Shown: positions 1 to 7,220 of the stretch, piece by piece | How positions within the stretch are numbered: the stretch's first letter is position 1 | How the letters are laid out: every line of letters starts with the position of its first letter | Origin: Pseudomonadota bacterium | Lineage (GTDB): Bacteria; Pseudomonadota; Alphaproteobacteria; Rhizobiales; Devosiaceae | Assembly (NCBI GenBank): GCA_023433985.1 | Contig: JAEYTN010000356.1 | Span: 1-7,300, forward strand | Direction of reading: 5' to 3' | DNA: 7,300 bases | The notes under the pieces: generated by a model | The model's input: the letters and a program-made list of their open reading frames with translations, nothing else | Databases searched by the model: none | What the model was told of the DNA's origin: nothing | Program-made: the position numbers and the translations under genes

Positions 1-215
1 GGGCTGCCCTCCTCGGTCACCGATGCCGGACCACCCGAGAAGATCACGCCCTTGGGCTGCAGCCGGTCGAACGCCTCGGCGGCCGACTGGAACGGGTGGA
101 TTTCGCAGTAGACGCCGGTCTCGCGCAGGCGGCGCGCGATCAGCTGGGTCACCTGCGACCCGAAATCGATGATGAGGATGGAGTCGGCGGGGGCGGAAGC
201 GGCTGGCTCTGTCAT
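1..215 (-). CDS. guaA: GMP synthase (glutamine-hydrolysing), N-terminal fragment
   Basis: GMP synthase aminates XMP to GMP, using ammonia from glutamine and ATP, in the last step of GMP synthesis in the cytoplasm. Only the first 71 codons lie in the window; the gene runs off the left edge. The visible part is the start of the class I glutamine amidotransferase domain. [20 protein letters not shown] (residues 13-32) is the family's first strand and helix, followed by VYCEIHP (36-42) and [11 protein letters not shown] (56-66), the oxyanion-loop strand. The catalytic Cys, the ATP-pyrophosphatase domain and the dimerisation domain lie outside. The ATG at 213-215 is the natural start, with a short Ala-rich extension before the domain. 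I see no strong Shine-Dalgarno; a GC-rich hairpin lies about 20 bases upstream. The gene follows tspO by 81 bases on the same strand and belongs functionally with guaB at the other end of the cluster. Identification is secure. Confidence 0.95.
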   Translation of the reverse strand, partial: MTEPAASAPADSILIIDFGSQVTQLIARRLRETGVYCEIHPFQSAAEAFDRLQPKGVIFSGGPASVTEEGS

Positions 216-234
216 GGCCGGGAGATAAAGCCCG

Positions 235-261
235 GGCCCGGATTCCGCAAGTCTCCGGGCC
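235..261 (-). terminator. Hairpin between tspO and guaA, possible attenuator or weak terminator
   Basis: On the minus strand GGCCCGGA pairs perfectly with TCCGGGCC (8 bp) around an 11-base loop, followed by CGGGCTTTATC, which contains only a short T-rich stretch. It lies 35 bases after the tspO stop and about 20 bases before the guaA ATG. It could terminate part of the upstream transcript, mark an mRNA processing point, or form a guaA leader structure. The stem is seen directly; the function is inference, and GC-rich DNA produces such stems by chance. Confidence 0.35.
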
Positions 262-296
262 ATGCCGCTACCGCAGGGCGGGCCGTGCGCGAACGC

Positions 297-782
297 CTAG
301 TTGAGGATGGCGATCGAGAAATTCAGCGTACTGGCGAACAGCACCCAGGCCGCGTACGGCACGAACAGCCACGCCGAAAGCCGGTCGCGCGACCATTGGT
401 TGACGATGAAGGCGAGTACCGCCGCATCGATGGCGAGGATCACGACGAAGGCCAGCCAGGGCTGGTGCAGCTCGAACCACAGCGGCGACCACAGCCAGTT
501 GAGCACCAACTGGCCGTACCAGAGCTTCATGCCGGTGCTGTTGCGGTCGGCCATGAAGGTGCGCCAGCCGGCAATCGCGATCAGCACGTAGAGCGTGAAC
601 CAGACCGGCGCGAACAGCCAGTTCGGCGGGTTGAAGGGCGGCTTCTGCAGCGACTCGTACCACTGGTCCGGCGCGGTCATGAAGCCGATCAGGCTGCCTA
701 CCCCGATCACCACGAGGAGGAAAAGGGCCAGCAGGCCAAGGGCCTGCGGGCGGCGAAGGTCTGAAAAGGTCAGTGTGCTCAT
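297..782 (-). CDS. tspO: TspO/MBR family tryptophan-rich sensory protein (canonical copy)
   Basis: A 161-residue integral membrane protein of the TspO/translocator-protein family, five-helix proteins that bind porphyrins and sterol-like ligands. In Rhodobacter, TspO modulates tetrapyrrole-linked gene expression. The family signatures are present: PPFNPPNWLFAPVW (48-61), AGWR (71-74), LNWLWSPLWF (94-103), and RDRLSAWLFVPYAAW (132-146) followed by STLNFSIAILN at the C terminus. Hydrophobic segments fit five helices at about 14-34, 55-74, 86-106, 110-129 and 136-158. Length is normal for the family. The ATG at 780-782 is preceded by a hairpin and no close Shine-Dalgarno, so translation may depend on coupling to the paralogue ending 33 bases upstream. 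guaA follows downstream. Family assignment is secure; the ligand and physiological role in this organism are unknown. Confidence 0.95.
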   Translation of the reverse strand: MSTLTFSDLRRPQALGLLALFLLVVIGVGSLIGFMTAPDQWYESLQKPPFNPPNWLFAPVWFTLYVLIAIAGWRTFMADRNSTGMKLWYGQLVLNWLWSPLWFELHQPWLAFVVILAIDAAVLAFIVNQWSRDRLSAWLFVPYAAWVLFASTLNFSIAILN

Positions 783-800
783 GCCGGCAGCAACGCCGGC
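783..800 (-). promoter_or_regulatory. Hairpin directly abutting the tspO start codon
   Basis: GCCGGC, six loop bases, then GCCGGC again (itself a palindrome) form a 6-bp all-GC stem whose base touches the tspO ATG on the minus strand. The only purine-rich candidate ribosome site, GGGGAC, lies on the far side of the hairpin, about 20 bases from the ATG. The stem would either block initiation or bring that site closer when folded. The structure is seen; the regulatory role is inferred. Confidence 0.25.
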
Positions 801-815
801 CGTCCCCGCAAGGTT

Positions 816-1286
816 TCAGTTCATCGCGACGATGGCGGCCGTCATGGCCGCGACATAGGCGATGTAGAGCACGCTGGGCGCGAACAGCCAGAAGGACAGC
901 CGATCGCGCGGCCAGGTCCGCACCGCAAACCACACCATCAGCACGAGAATGGCCGCAATGACGATCAGCGCCAGCGGCGGCGAGCGGACGATGAAGAAGG
1001 CGGGGGAAAACCACCAGCTGAGGATCAGCACCGCCAGCCAGATACGCATCTCTGTCGAATTGGAGTCGATGACCCAGCTGCGCCAGCCGGCTACCGCAAA
1101 CGCCGCCGACAGCACGATCCACAGCGCGCCCGAGACAGGCGGGGGCATCGCGAATGGCGGCATCTTCAACTGGCCGACATAGTCGCCGGGGGTGGCAATC
1201 AACCCGACGACCGAGCCTATGCCCAGCACGATCGCGAGAAACACCAGGAGCAGAGGCCAGCTCTGCTTGACCGAAACCGAAGGCAT
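816..1286 (-). CDS. Divergent TspO/MBR-like membrane protein (second copy)
   Basis: A 156-residue five-helix membrane protein, recognisably a paralogue of the tspO next to it. Shared landmarks, numbered from the ATG at 1284-1286, are AGWR (66-69), an NST-x-M-x-x-W stretch (76-83), SWWFSPAFF (90-98) where the canonical copy has NWLWSPLWF, and PRDRLSFWLFAP (126-137). Several signature residues differ. PPNW is PPPV, the Asn of LNW is Ser, PYAAW becomes PSVLY so the Trp is Tyr, and the Asn of the final STLN motif is absent, although the protein still ends in Asn. Ligand binding is therefore doubtful or altered. A GTG two codons upstream (1290-1292) is an alternative start; I prefer the ATG, but neither has a clear Shine-Dalgarno. 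It sits 44 bases after rsmB and 33 bases before tspO. The pair most likely arose by tandem duplication with divergence of this copy. Confidence 0.88.
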   Translation of the reverse strand: MPSVSVKQSWPLLLVFLAIVLGIGSVVGLIATPGDYVGQLKMPPFAMPPPVSGALWIVLSAAFAVAGWRSWVIDSNSTEMRIWLAVLILSWWFSPAFFIVRSPPLALIVIAAILVLMVWFAVRTWPRDRLSFWLFAPSVLYIAYVAAMTAAIVAMN

Positions 1287-1312
1287 ACACACCGCCGCAA
1301 CGCGAAGCCGAA

Positions 1313-1356
1313 GCTATGTATGCGGGAAACTCAGGGGGTGCGACGCATAACTATGC
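1313..1356. promoter_or_regulatory. Pair of related palindromes upstream of the TspO pair
   Basis: GCATAACTATGC (1345-1356) is a palindrome with a two-base centre, and GCTATGTATGC (1313-1323) is a similar imperfect one. Their centres are about 32 bases apart, near three helical turns. They lie in a conspicuously AT-rich island within GC-rich DNA, covering the last codons of rsmB and the gap before the TspO-like gene. This is a plausible operator or internal promoter zone for the TspO pair, but I cannot match it to a known regulator's site, and no clean -35/-10 pair is visible. Confidence 0.22.
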
Positions 1357-2626
1357 AATAAAATCCATCGGTGCCGCTGGTGTGTGGCGTTGTGGCCACA
1401 CCCCCCTCGGGCGAGAACCGCGCCCTCACCTTGCTGCCCGCAAAGTGGCTCATCCACAGCGTATTGGCCGGCAGCGCCGAGAACTCGGGATGCTCCGCCA
1501 GGAAGGCGGTGGCCTGCCGCTGGTTCTCCTCGGGCAGCACCGAACAGGTGATGTAGACGAGGTGGCCTCCGGGCTTCAGGTACCGGGCGCCGTCGGCGAG
1601 GATGCGCTGCTGCTCCTCCACCCGCTGCGCCAATTGCTCCGCCGTCAGCTTCCACTTGGCGGTCGGCTGCCGGCGCCAGGTGCCCGAGCCGGTGCAGGGC
1701 GCATCGATCACCACGCGATCGAGCTTGCCGACGAGGTCGTCGAGCGCGCCGGGCTTCGGCGGTCGCACCTGCACGTTGCGAACGCCGTTGCGCTTCAGCC
1801 GGTCGTAGATTGGCGCGAGCCGCGCGCGGTCGCTGTCATAGGCGAAGATCTGTCCGCGATTCCCCATGGCCGCCGCCATGGCCAAGGTCTTGCCGCCGGC
1901 CCCGGCGCAGAGGTCGAGCACCTGCTCGTTGGGCTTCGCACCCGCCAGCTCGGCGACGATCTGGCTGCCGAAATCCTGCACCTCGAAGCCGCCGGTGAGG
2001 TAGCCTTCCTCGATCTGCACGTTCGGCGTGCGGCTATCGCGCTCTCCGGCCGGGAAACGGATGCCGTTGGGGATGAGCTGCGTTTCGTCGGGCTTCAGGT
2101 GATCGAGCGAGCGCAGCATGCGATCGCGCGTCGACTTCAGCGTGTTCACGCGCAGGTCGAGCGGTGGCCGGCCGGACAGGCCGCGTGCCTCCTCCACCCA
2201 GCCCTCGCCAAAACTCTCGGCGAGGTGCGGTGCGGTCCATTCGGGCACATCGGCGCGCACATGATCGGGCGCCCCCGCCAGAGGGTCGGCGGCGGTCAGC
2301 CGGGCCGCCTCGTCGTCCGAAACCTGAGTCGGTGCAAAGCGATCGCCGGAAAAGCTCGCGTTGAGCTTCTCCACGTCCTCGCCCCACTCGCGCACCGCGA
2401 CCGACAGCACCAGCGCCCGCGGTGCCTCCGAACCCATGGCCCAGGCATGCGACGCCTTCCGCCGCAGGGCGTCGTAGACGAGGTTGCCGATCGCCGCCCG
2501 GTCGCCTGCCCCGGCGAAGCGGTTGGCGAGGCCCCAGGCCTTCAGCGCCTCGGCCACGGGCCGGCGATGCGCGTCGATATCGGCGAGCACGTCAATGGCG
2601 GCGGCAATCCGGCCAGGCAGGCGCAT
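1331..2626 (-). CDS. rsmB: 16S rRNA (cytosine-C5) methyltransferase, RsmB/Sun family
   Basis: An S-adenosylmethionine-dependent methyltransferase that, in the RsmB family, makes m5C967 in 16S rRNA (E. coli numbering). From the chosen start it has 431 residues: an N-terminal NusB-like helical RNA-binding domain (about 1-120), a linker, and a Rossmann catalytic domain. Visible motifs are VQDFGSQ (216-222), the SAM-binding DLCAGAGGKT (238-247), VVIDAPCTGSGTWRR (305-319) with the assisting Cys311, and YITCSVLPEEN (358-368) with nucleophile Cys361. The open frame extends 13 codons further up to a TTG. The ATG at 2624-2626 is preferred because GGAG (2634-2637 complement) sits seven bases upstream and the protein then begins at the domain edge. 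Grouping of rsmB with guaA and guaB is familiar in alphaproteobacteria. It starts 60 bases after the membrane-protein gene. The exact target base is inferred from the family. Confidence 0.93.
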   Translation of the reverse strand: MRLPGRIAAAIDVLADIDAHRRPVAEALKAWGLANRFAGAGDRAAIGNLVYDALRRKASHAWAMGSEAPRALVLSVAVREWGEDVEKLNASFSGDRFAPTQVSDDEAARLTAADPLAGAPDHVRADVPEWTAPHLAESFGEGWVEEARGLSGRPPLDLRVNTLKSTRDRMLRSLDHLKPDETQLIPNGIRFPAGERDSRTPNVQIEEGYLTGGFEVQDFGSQIVAELAGAKPNEQVLDLCAGAGGKTLAMAAAMGNRGQIFAYDSDRARLAPIYDRLKRNGVRNVQVRPPKPGALDDLVGKLDRVVIDAPCTGSGTWRRQPTAKWKLTAEQLAQRVEEQQRILADGARYLKPGGHLVYITCSVLPEENQRQATAFLAEHPEFSALPANTLWMSHFAGSKVRARFSPEGGVATTPHTSGTDGFYCIVMRRTP

Positions 2627-2686
2627 CGCGGAACTCCGGTGAGCGAGGGAGGCCCGCAGTAGCAACTCCGGCCGGCAAACGCAAAG

Positions 2687-3169
2687 CTAGCGTACGAGCG
2701 CCACGATCGCGAACGCCGCCAGCACGGCGAGGACATAGCCCGCGAACTTGGCGCTCGTGGCGACGGCGAGCACCGTCACCTCGGCCTGCGGCACCGACCG
2801 GTGCGGCGCCGCCAGGATGCGGCGCACGAAGACGTTCTCCGCCTGGTCCGCCAATCCGGCGAGGATCGCGATCGTCACGGGCAGCCAGCCAAGGGCGTGC
2901 CAGTAGCCGATGCCCCAGACCAGAGCTCCGACCGCCACGGTCACCAGCGGCGCGAACCACAGGTCGAGCATCGCGACCTTCCTGTGCTTCGCCAGCAGTT
3001 CCTTGCGATGCTCGAGCGCGCTGCGCACCAGCTCGAGGTCGTGGCGGCGGAAGCGCGGCGTCCGGTCGATGAGGTTCGGACCAAGCGCCTTGGCAAGCGC
3101 ATACATCCGCCAATGGACGTACCCCGCCGCCAATCCCGCGACGATACAGACGATCCACGCAACCCACAT
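2687..3169 (-). CDS. Predicted four-helix inner-membrane protein, unknown function
   Basis: I do not recognise a characterised family. The 160-residue product has four hydrophobic segments, at about 1-20, 68-90, 94-114 and 138-159, so it should sit in the inner membrane. A charged stretch lies between the first two (about 39-66, rich in Arg, Lys, His and Glu), with a basic loop after the third. An A-D-x-x-E-N motif (107-112, ADQAEN) at the end of helix three puts two acidic residues and an Asn in or near the membrane and is the best handle for homology. The frame continues upstream to a GTG at 3221-3223. The ATG at 3167-3169 is preferred because purine-rich GAGGGG and GGAGGAGGGG runs lie just before it. 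It follows guaB by 90 bases and precedes rsmB by 60. Rhizobia often have a MAPEG-family membrane protein in this slot; this sequence lacks obvious MAPEG motifs, so I do not assign it there. Confidence 0.8.
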   Translation of the reverse strand: MWVAWIVCIVAGLAAGYVHWRMYALAKALGPNLIDRTPRFRRHDLELVRSALEHRKELLAKHRKVAMLDLWFAPLVTVAVGALVWGIGYWHALGWLPVTIAILAGLADQAENVFVRRILAAPHRSVPQAEVTVLAVATSAKFAGYVLAVLAAFAIVALVR

Positions 3170-3224
3170 GCCCCTCGCGCCCCTCCTCCGCCCGGCGAAC
3201 GTGCCGAGCGTAGCGCGATCCACG

Positions 3225-3242
3225 GGACCGGGCCAGCGGTCC
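3225..3242 (-). promoter_or_regulatory. Hairpin just after guaB
   Basis: On the minus strand GGACCG pairs with CGGTCC (6 bp, loop CTGGCC), 17 bases after the guaB stop. No T-run follows, so it is not a convincing intrinsic terminator. It may stabilise or delimit the guaB part of a longer transcript. The stem is seen; its role is inferred. Confidence 0.25.
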
Positions 3243-3259
3243 GGCAGGGAGCGTTGCGG

Positions 3260-4666
<1,407 letters not shown>

Positions 4667-4781
4667 TTACCACCGGGTCCGGGGTTTGGGAAGCCGCCGA
4701 GCATCGCGCCGGCGGCATGCGGCCCATGCGTACGATCACGACGGCAGCTACGGACTGACTTCGCCGGGCAGGAGGAGTAAG

Positions 4782-4830
4782 CTCCCCGTGCGGTCGCGCC
4801 TGAACGGTGCGCGAGGAACGCACCGGGGAG
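4782..4830 (+). promoter_or_regulatory. Long hairpin in the EF-G-like gene leader
   Basis: CTCCCC (4782-4787) pairs with GGGGAG (4825-4830), GTGCG (4788-4792) with CGCAC (4819-4823) past a one-base bulge, and TCGCGC (4794-4799) with GCGCGA (4809-4814). That gives 17 pairs with a small asymmetric internal loop. It ends 38 bases before the EF-G-like ATG and lies between two copies of GGAGGAGTAA. The length and layering exceed what I expect by chance even in GC-rich DNA. It may be a leader regulatory element or, read in either direction, part of the divergent promoter region. Confidence 0.4.
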
Positions 4831-4868
4831 GGAGGTCGCCGAGCGAACAACAACGAACGGAGGAGTAA
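4788..4868 (+). CDS. Possible 26-codon leader ORF ending at the EF-G-like start
   Basis: A GTG (4788-4790) lies ten bases after GGAGGAG (4771-4777). It opens a 26-codon frame that stops with TAA at 4866-4868, immediately before the ATG at 4869. Its last two sense codons (GAG GAG) are part of the Shine-Dalgarno of the next gene. The peptide would be arginine-rich (6 of 26) with no recognisable domain. The geometry suits translational coupling or a leader peptide. The frame stays open further upstream, to an ATG at 4686, but that longer version has no comparable ribosome site. Open frames are common in GC-rich DNA, so confidence is low. Confidence 0.25.
   Translation: MRSRLNGARGTHRGGRSPSEQQRTEE
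4859..4865 (+). promoter_or_regulatory. Strong ribosome binding site of the EF-G-like gene
   Basis: GGAGGAG lies three bases before the ATG at 4869 (five bases counted from GGAGG), a near-perfect anti-Shine-Dalgarno complement that fixes this start. The same ten bases, GGAGGAGTAA, also occur 88 bases upstream at 4771-4780. Confidence 0.75.
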
Positions 4869-6911
4869 ATGGCTGATACCGGCAGACAAGCCGGGCCCCG
4901 GTGCATTGCGCTGGTCGGGCCCTTCGCGAGCGGCAAGACATCGTTGCTCGAAGCCCTGCTGGCCCGCACGGGGGCCGTTACCCGGCAAGGCCGCGTCAAG
5001 GACGGCAACACCGTCGGTGACGCTTCCGCCGAGGCTCGCGCGGCGCTGATGAGCGTCGAGGCCAATGTCGCCGAAACCGAGTTCATGGGCGAGCGGCTGA
5101 CCTTCATCGATTGCCCGGGCTCGGTCGAGTTCCAGTTCGAAGCACTGCCGGTGCTCGCCGCGTGCGACCTGGCCGTGGTGGTGGTCGAACCCGACCCCAA
5201 GAAGGTGCCGGCGCTGCAGATGATCCTGCGCGACCTCGAAACCCGCGGCGTCCCGCACATCGTCTTCCTAAACAAGATCGACAAGCTCTCGGGCTCGGTG
5301 CGCGAGGTGCTGCAGATGCTCGAGCCGGCGAGCCGCGTGCCGATGGTGCTGCGGCAGCTGCCCGTGATCGAGAACGGCGCGGTTACCGGCGCCATCGACC
5401 TGGCGCTCGAGCGGGCCCACATCTACCAGGAAGGTGCCGAGAGCCGGATCGTGGCCCTGCCCGACACGGCGAAATCCGAGGAAATGGCGGCCCGGACCGC
5501 CATGCTCGAGACCATCGCCGATTTCGATGATGTGCTGATGGAGCAGCTGCTCGAAGACGTGGCGCCCGAGCGGAGCCTCATCTTCCACGATCTGGTCGAC
5601 GAAATGCGCCGGGGCCAGATCGTGCCGGTGTTCATCGGCTCTGCCGAGCACGGCAACGGCATCACCCGGTTGCTGAAGGCGATCCGGCACGAAGCGCCGA
5701 CCATCGTCGAGACCCGGGCGCGGCTCGGCCTGCTCGATTCCACCGGACCGGTGCTGCAGGTGATGAAGACCATGCACACGCCGCGCGGTGGCAAGCTCTG
5801 CGTGGCCCGCGTTCTCGCCGGCACGCTCGAGGACGGCACGGTGCTGCGCACCGATGATGGTCGCGAGGCCAAGGTGTCCGGGCTGTTCCGCATGCTGGGC
5901 ACCGAGACCACGAAGCGCGAGCCGGCCCGTGAGGGAGAAACGGTGGCGCTCGGCAAGGTCGAGGCCGCGCGTACGGGCGACACGCTTTCTGTGGCGGGCG
6001 TCGCCGACCTCGCCCCCCTGCCCCCGACCCACCCGCTGATGTCGATCGCCATCTCGTCGAAGGAACGGAAGGACGATGTGCGGCTCTCGGCGGCGCTGGC
6101 CAAGGTGCTCGAGGAGGATCCCTCGCTTCGCCTCAGCCATGTCGCCGAGACCGGCGAGACGGTGCTCGAAGGGCACGGCGAAATGCACCTGCGCGTGGTG
6201 GTCGACCGGCTCGCCGGCAAGTACGGCGTTCCCGTCGATGTCGGCTCGCCGCGCGTTCCCTACCGTGAGACCATCCGCAGGGCGACCAGCGTCCGCGGCC
6301 GGCATCGCAAGCAATCGGGCGGGCATGGCCAGTTCGGCGACGTGGTGCTGACCATCGAACCCAGGCCCCGCGGCGTAGGCATCGGCTTCGGCGAGAAGAT
6401 CACCGGCGGCGTGGTGCCGAGGCAGTACATCACCTCGGTGGAAGCCGGCGTGCGCGAGTACCTCGAAAGCGCCGGACCGCTCGGCTTCCCTGTGGTCGAC
6501 GTGTCGGTCACGCTCACCGACGGCTCGTATCACACCGTCGACAGCTCCGACATGGCGTTCCGGCAGGCGGCGCAGCTCGGCATGCGCGAGGGCATGCCGC
6601 AATGCGAGCCGGTGCTGCTCGAGCCGATCATGGACGTCACCGTCTACTGCCCCACCGACAGCACCGCCCGCATCAACGCCATCCTGCCCCGCCGCCGCGG
6701 CCAGATCATCGGCTCGGACACCCGCCAGGGCTGGGACGGCTGGGACGAAATCCGCGCGCAGGTGCCTGCCGCCGAGATGCAGGACCTCATAGTCGAAATC
6801 CGCTCCGCCACCGCCGGCGTCGGCAGTTTCGTAATGGAGTTCGACCACCTCGCGGAACTCAACGGCCGGGCGGCCGAGGAGGTGGCCGAGCGCTACGGCC
6901 GGATGCACTGA
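4869..6911 (+). CDS. EF-G-like translational GTPase (alphaproteobacterial EF-G paralogue)
   Basis: A 680-residue protein with the full EF-G layout, related to the ribosomal translocase. G domain: G1 GPFASGKT (17-24), G3 DCPGS (81-85), G4 NKID (135-138), G5 GSAEH (257-261). Domain II is about 290-385, followed by domain III. Domain IV contains KQSGGHGQFGD (481-491) and GSYHTVDSSDMAF (552-564), keeping His555, which matches the tip histidine important for translocation. Domain V is about 583-670. Two features are unlike housekeeping EF-G. The G3 His that positions the hydrolytic water is Ser85. The switch I RGIT motif is missing, with ARAALMSVEANVAE (56-69) in its place. As far as I remember both recur in a second EF-G-like family of alphaproteobacteria, so it is probably not the main fusA. 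No S12/S7 or tuf genes adjoin it. It is divergent from guaB. Its substrate state on the ribosome is unknown. Confidence 0.9.
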   Translation: MADTGRQAGPRCIALVGPFASGKTSLLEALLARTGAVTRQGRVKDGNTVGDASAEARAALMSVEANVAETEFMGERLTFIDCPGSVEFQFEALPVLAACDLAVVVVEPDPKKVPALQMILRDLETRGVPHIVFLNKIDKLSGSVREVLQMLEPASRVPMVLRQLPVIENGAVTGAIDLALERAHIYQEGAESRIVALPDTAKSEEMAARTAMLETIADFDDVLMEQLLEDVAPERSLIFHDLVDEMRRGQIVPVFIGSAEHGNGITRLLKAIRHEAPTIVETRARLGLLDSTGPVLQVMKTMHTPRGGKLCVARVLAGTLEDGTVLRTDDGREAKVSGLFRMLGTETTKREPAREGETVALGKVEAARTGDTLSVAGVADLAPLPPTHPLMSIAISSKERKDDVRLSAALAKVLEEDPSLRLSHVAETGETVLEGHGEMHLRVVVDRLAGKYGVPVDVGSPRVPYRETIRRATSVRGRHRKQSGGHGQFGDVVLTIEPRPRGVGIGFGEKITGGVVPRQYITSVEAGVREYLESAGPLGFPVVDVSVTLTDGSYHTVDSSDMAFRQAAQLGMREGMPQCEPVLLEPIMDVTVYCPTDSTARINAILPRRRGQIIGSDTRQGWDGWDEIRAQVPAAEMQDLIVEIRSATAGVGSFVMEFDHLAELNGRAAEEVAERYGRMH

Positions 6912-6957
6912 GGGGCCGCGCTACCAGCAGGGCACAGCGCAAGTTGCTCGCCCCTCC

Positions 6958-6998
6958 ACCACGCTTCGCATGGTCCCCTCCCCCGCAAGCGGGAGAGG
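6958..6998 (+). repeat. Two adjacent hairpins downstream of the EF-G-like gene
   Basis: ACCACGCTTCGCATGGT (6958-6974) forms a seven-position stem with one mismatch and a TTC loop. Next to it CCCGC-AA-GCGGG (6982-6993) extends outward through CTC/GAG after one mismatch. The first begins 46 bases after the EF-G-like stop. No T-run follows, so either may be a Rho-independent-like terminator of weak type, but both resemble dispersed intergenic palindromes of alphaproteobacteria. Together with the elements below they account for most of 6912-7300, where I find no gene. Confidence 0.45.
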
Positions 6999-7032
6999 AC
7001 GGCGCGTTGCACCGTCGGTAGACTGCACGAAC

Positions 7033-7127
7033 CCTTCTCCCGCTTGCGGGGCTTCGAGCCGTGCCGCAGGCAAAATCGCTCCAGTGGAGCGATTTTAGGT
7101 GAGAAGGCCTTGAGAGCTAGGCTCGAA
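7033..7127. repeat. Composite palindromic repeat region
   Basis: CTCCCGCTTGCGGGG (7037-7051) is the exact reverse complement of 6981-6995 and is itself palindromic. CCTTCTC (7033-7039) pairs with GAGAAGG (7101-7107), enclosing the perfect palindrome at 7072-7096. TTCGAGCC (7053-7060) is complementary to GGCTCGAA (7120-7127). The last two pairings cross. The arrangement looks like fragments of repeat elements placed together rather than a coding sequence. Confidence 0.45.
7072..7096. terminator. Perfect 25-base palindrome, possible bidirectional terminator
   Basis: AAAATCGCTCCA and TGGAGCGATTTT are exact reverse complements around a single G. As RNA this gives a stem of about ten pairs ending in UUUU on either strand, the shape of a bidirectional intrinsic terminator. 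On the plus strand it is 160 bases after the EF-G-like stop. Alternatively it is the core of the surrounding repeat. Confidence 0.45.
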
Positions 7128-7220
7128 AGGCAGGTGCCCGGCGGGCAGAAGGGGGGAGCAACACACCCGACCGTCTCGGCGGTTCGTCTGAGCCACAACC
7201 CTCATCCCGCACTCCACGTA

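Noticed and set aside
268..1290. A 340-codon minus-strand open frame spanning both TspO genes
   Set aside because: It is the wrong frame of two clear TspO genes. The translation is Arg/Ala/His-rich without motifs and passes through both genes and their gap because stops are rare at this GC content.
1316..2662. A 448-codon plus-strand open frame opposite rsmB
   Set aside because: rsmB on the minus strand carries intact methyltransferase motifs; the opposite frame shows only low-complexity Arg/Gly/His-rich sequence.
4693..4716. GCCGCC/GGCGGC inverted repeat in the divergent intergenic region
   Set aside because: A 6-bp GC-only stem with a 12-base loop is expected by chance in sequence of this composition.
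5268..6908. A 546-codon minus-strand open frame opposite the EF-G-like gene
   Set aside because: His/Arg/Ala-rich with no motif and no ribosome site; it mirrors the codon structure of the EF-G-like gene.
6893..7198. A 101-codon minus-strand open frame in the right-hand intergenic region
   Set aside because: It is built from the palindromic repeats there, overlaps the end of the EF-G-like gene, and has no recognisable domain.
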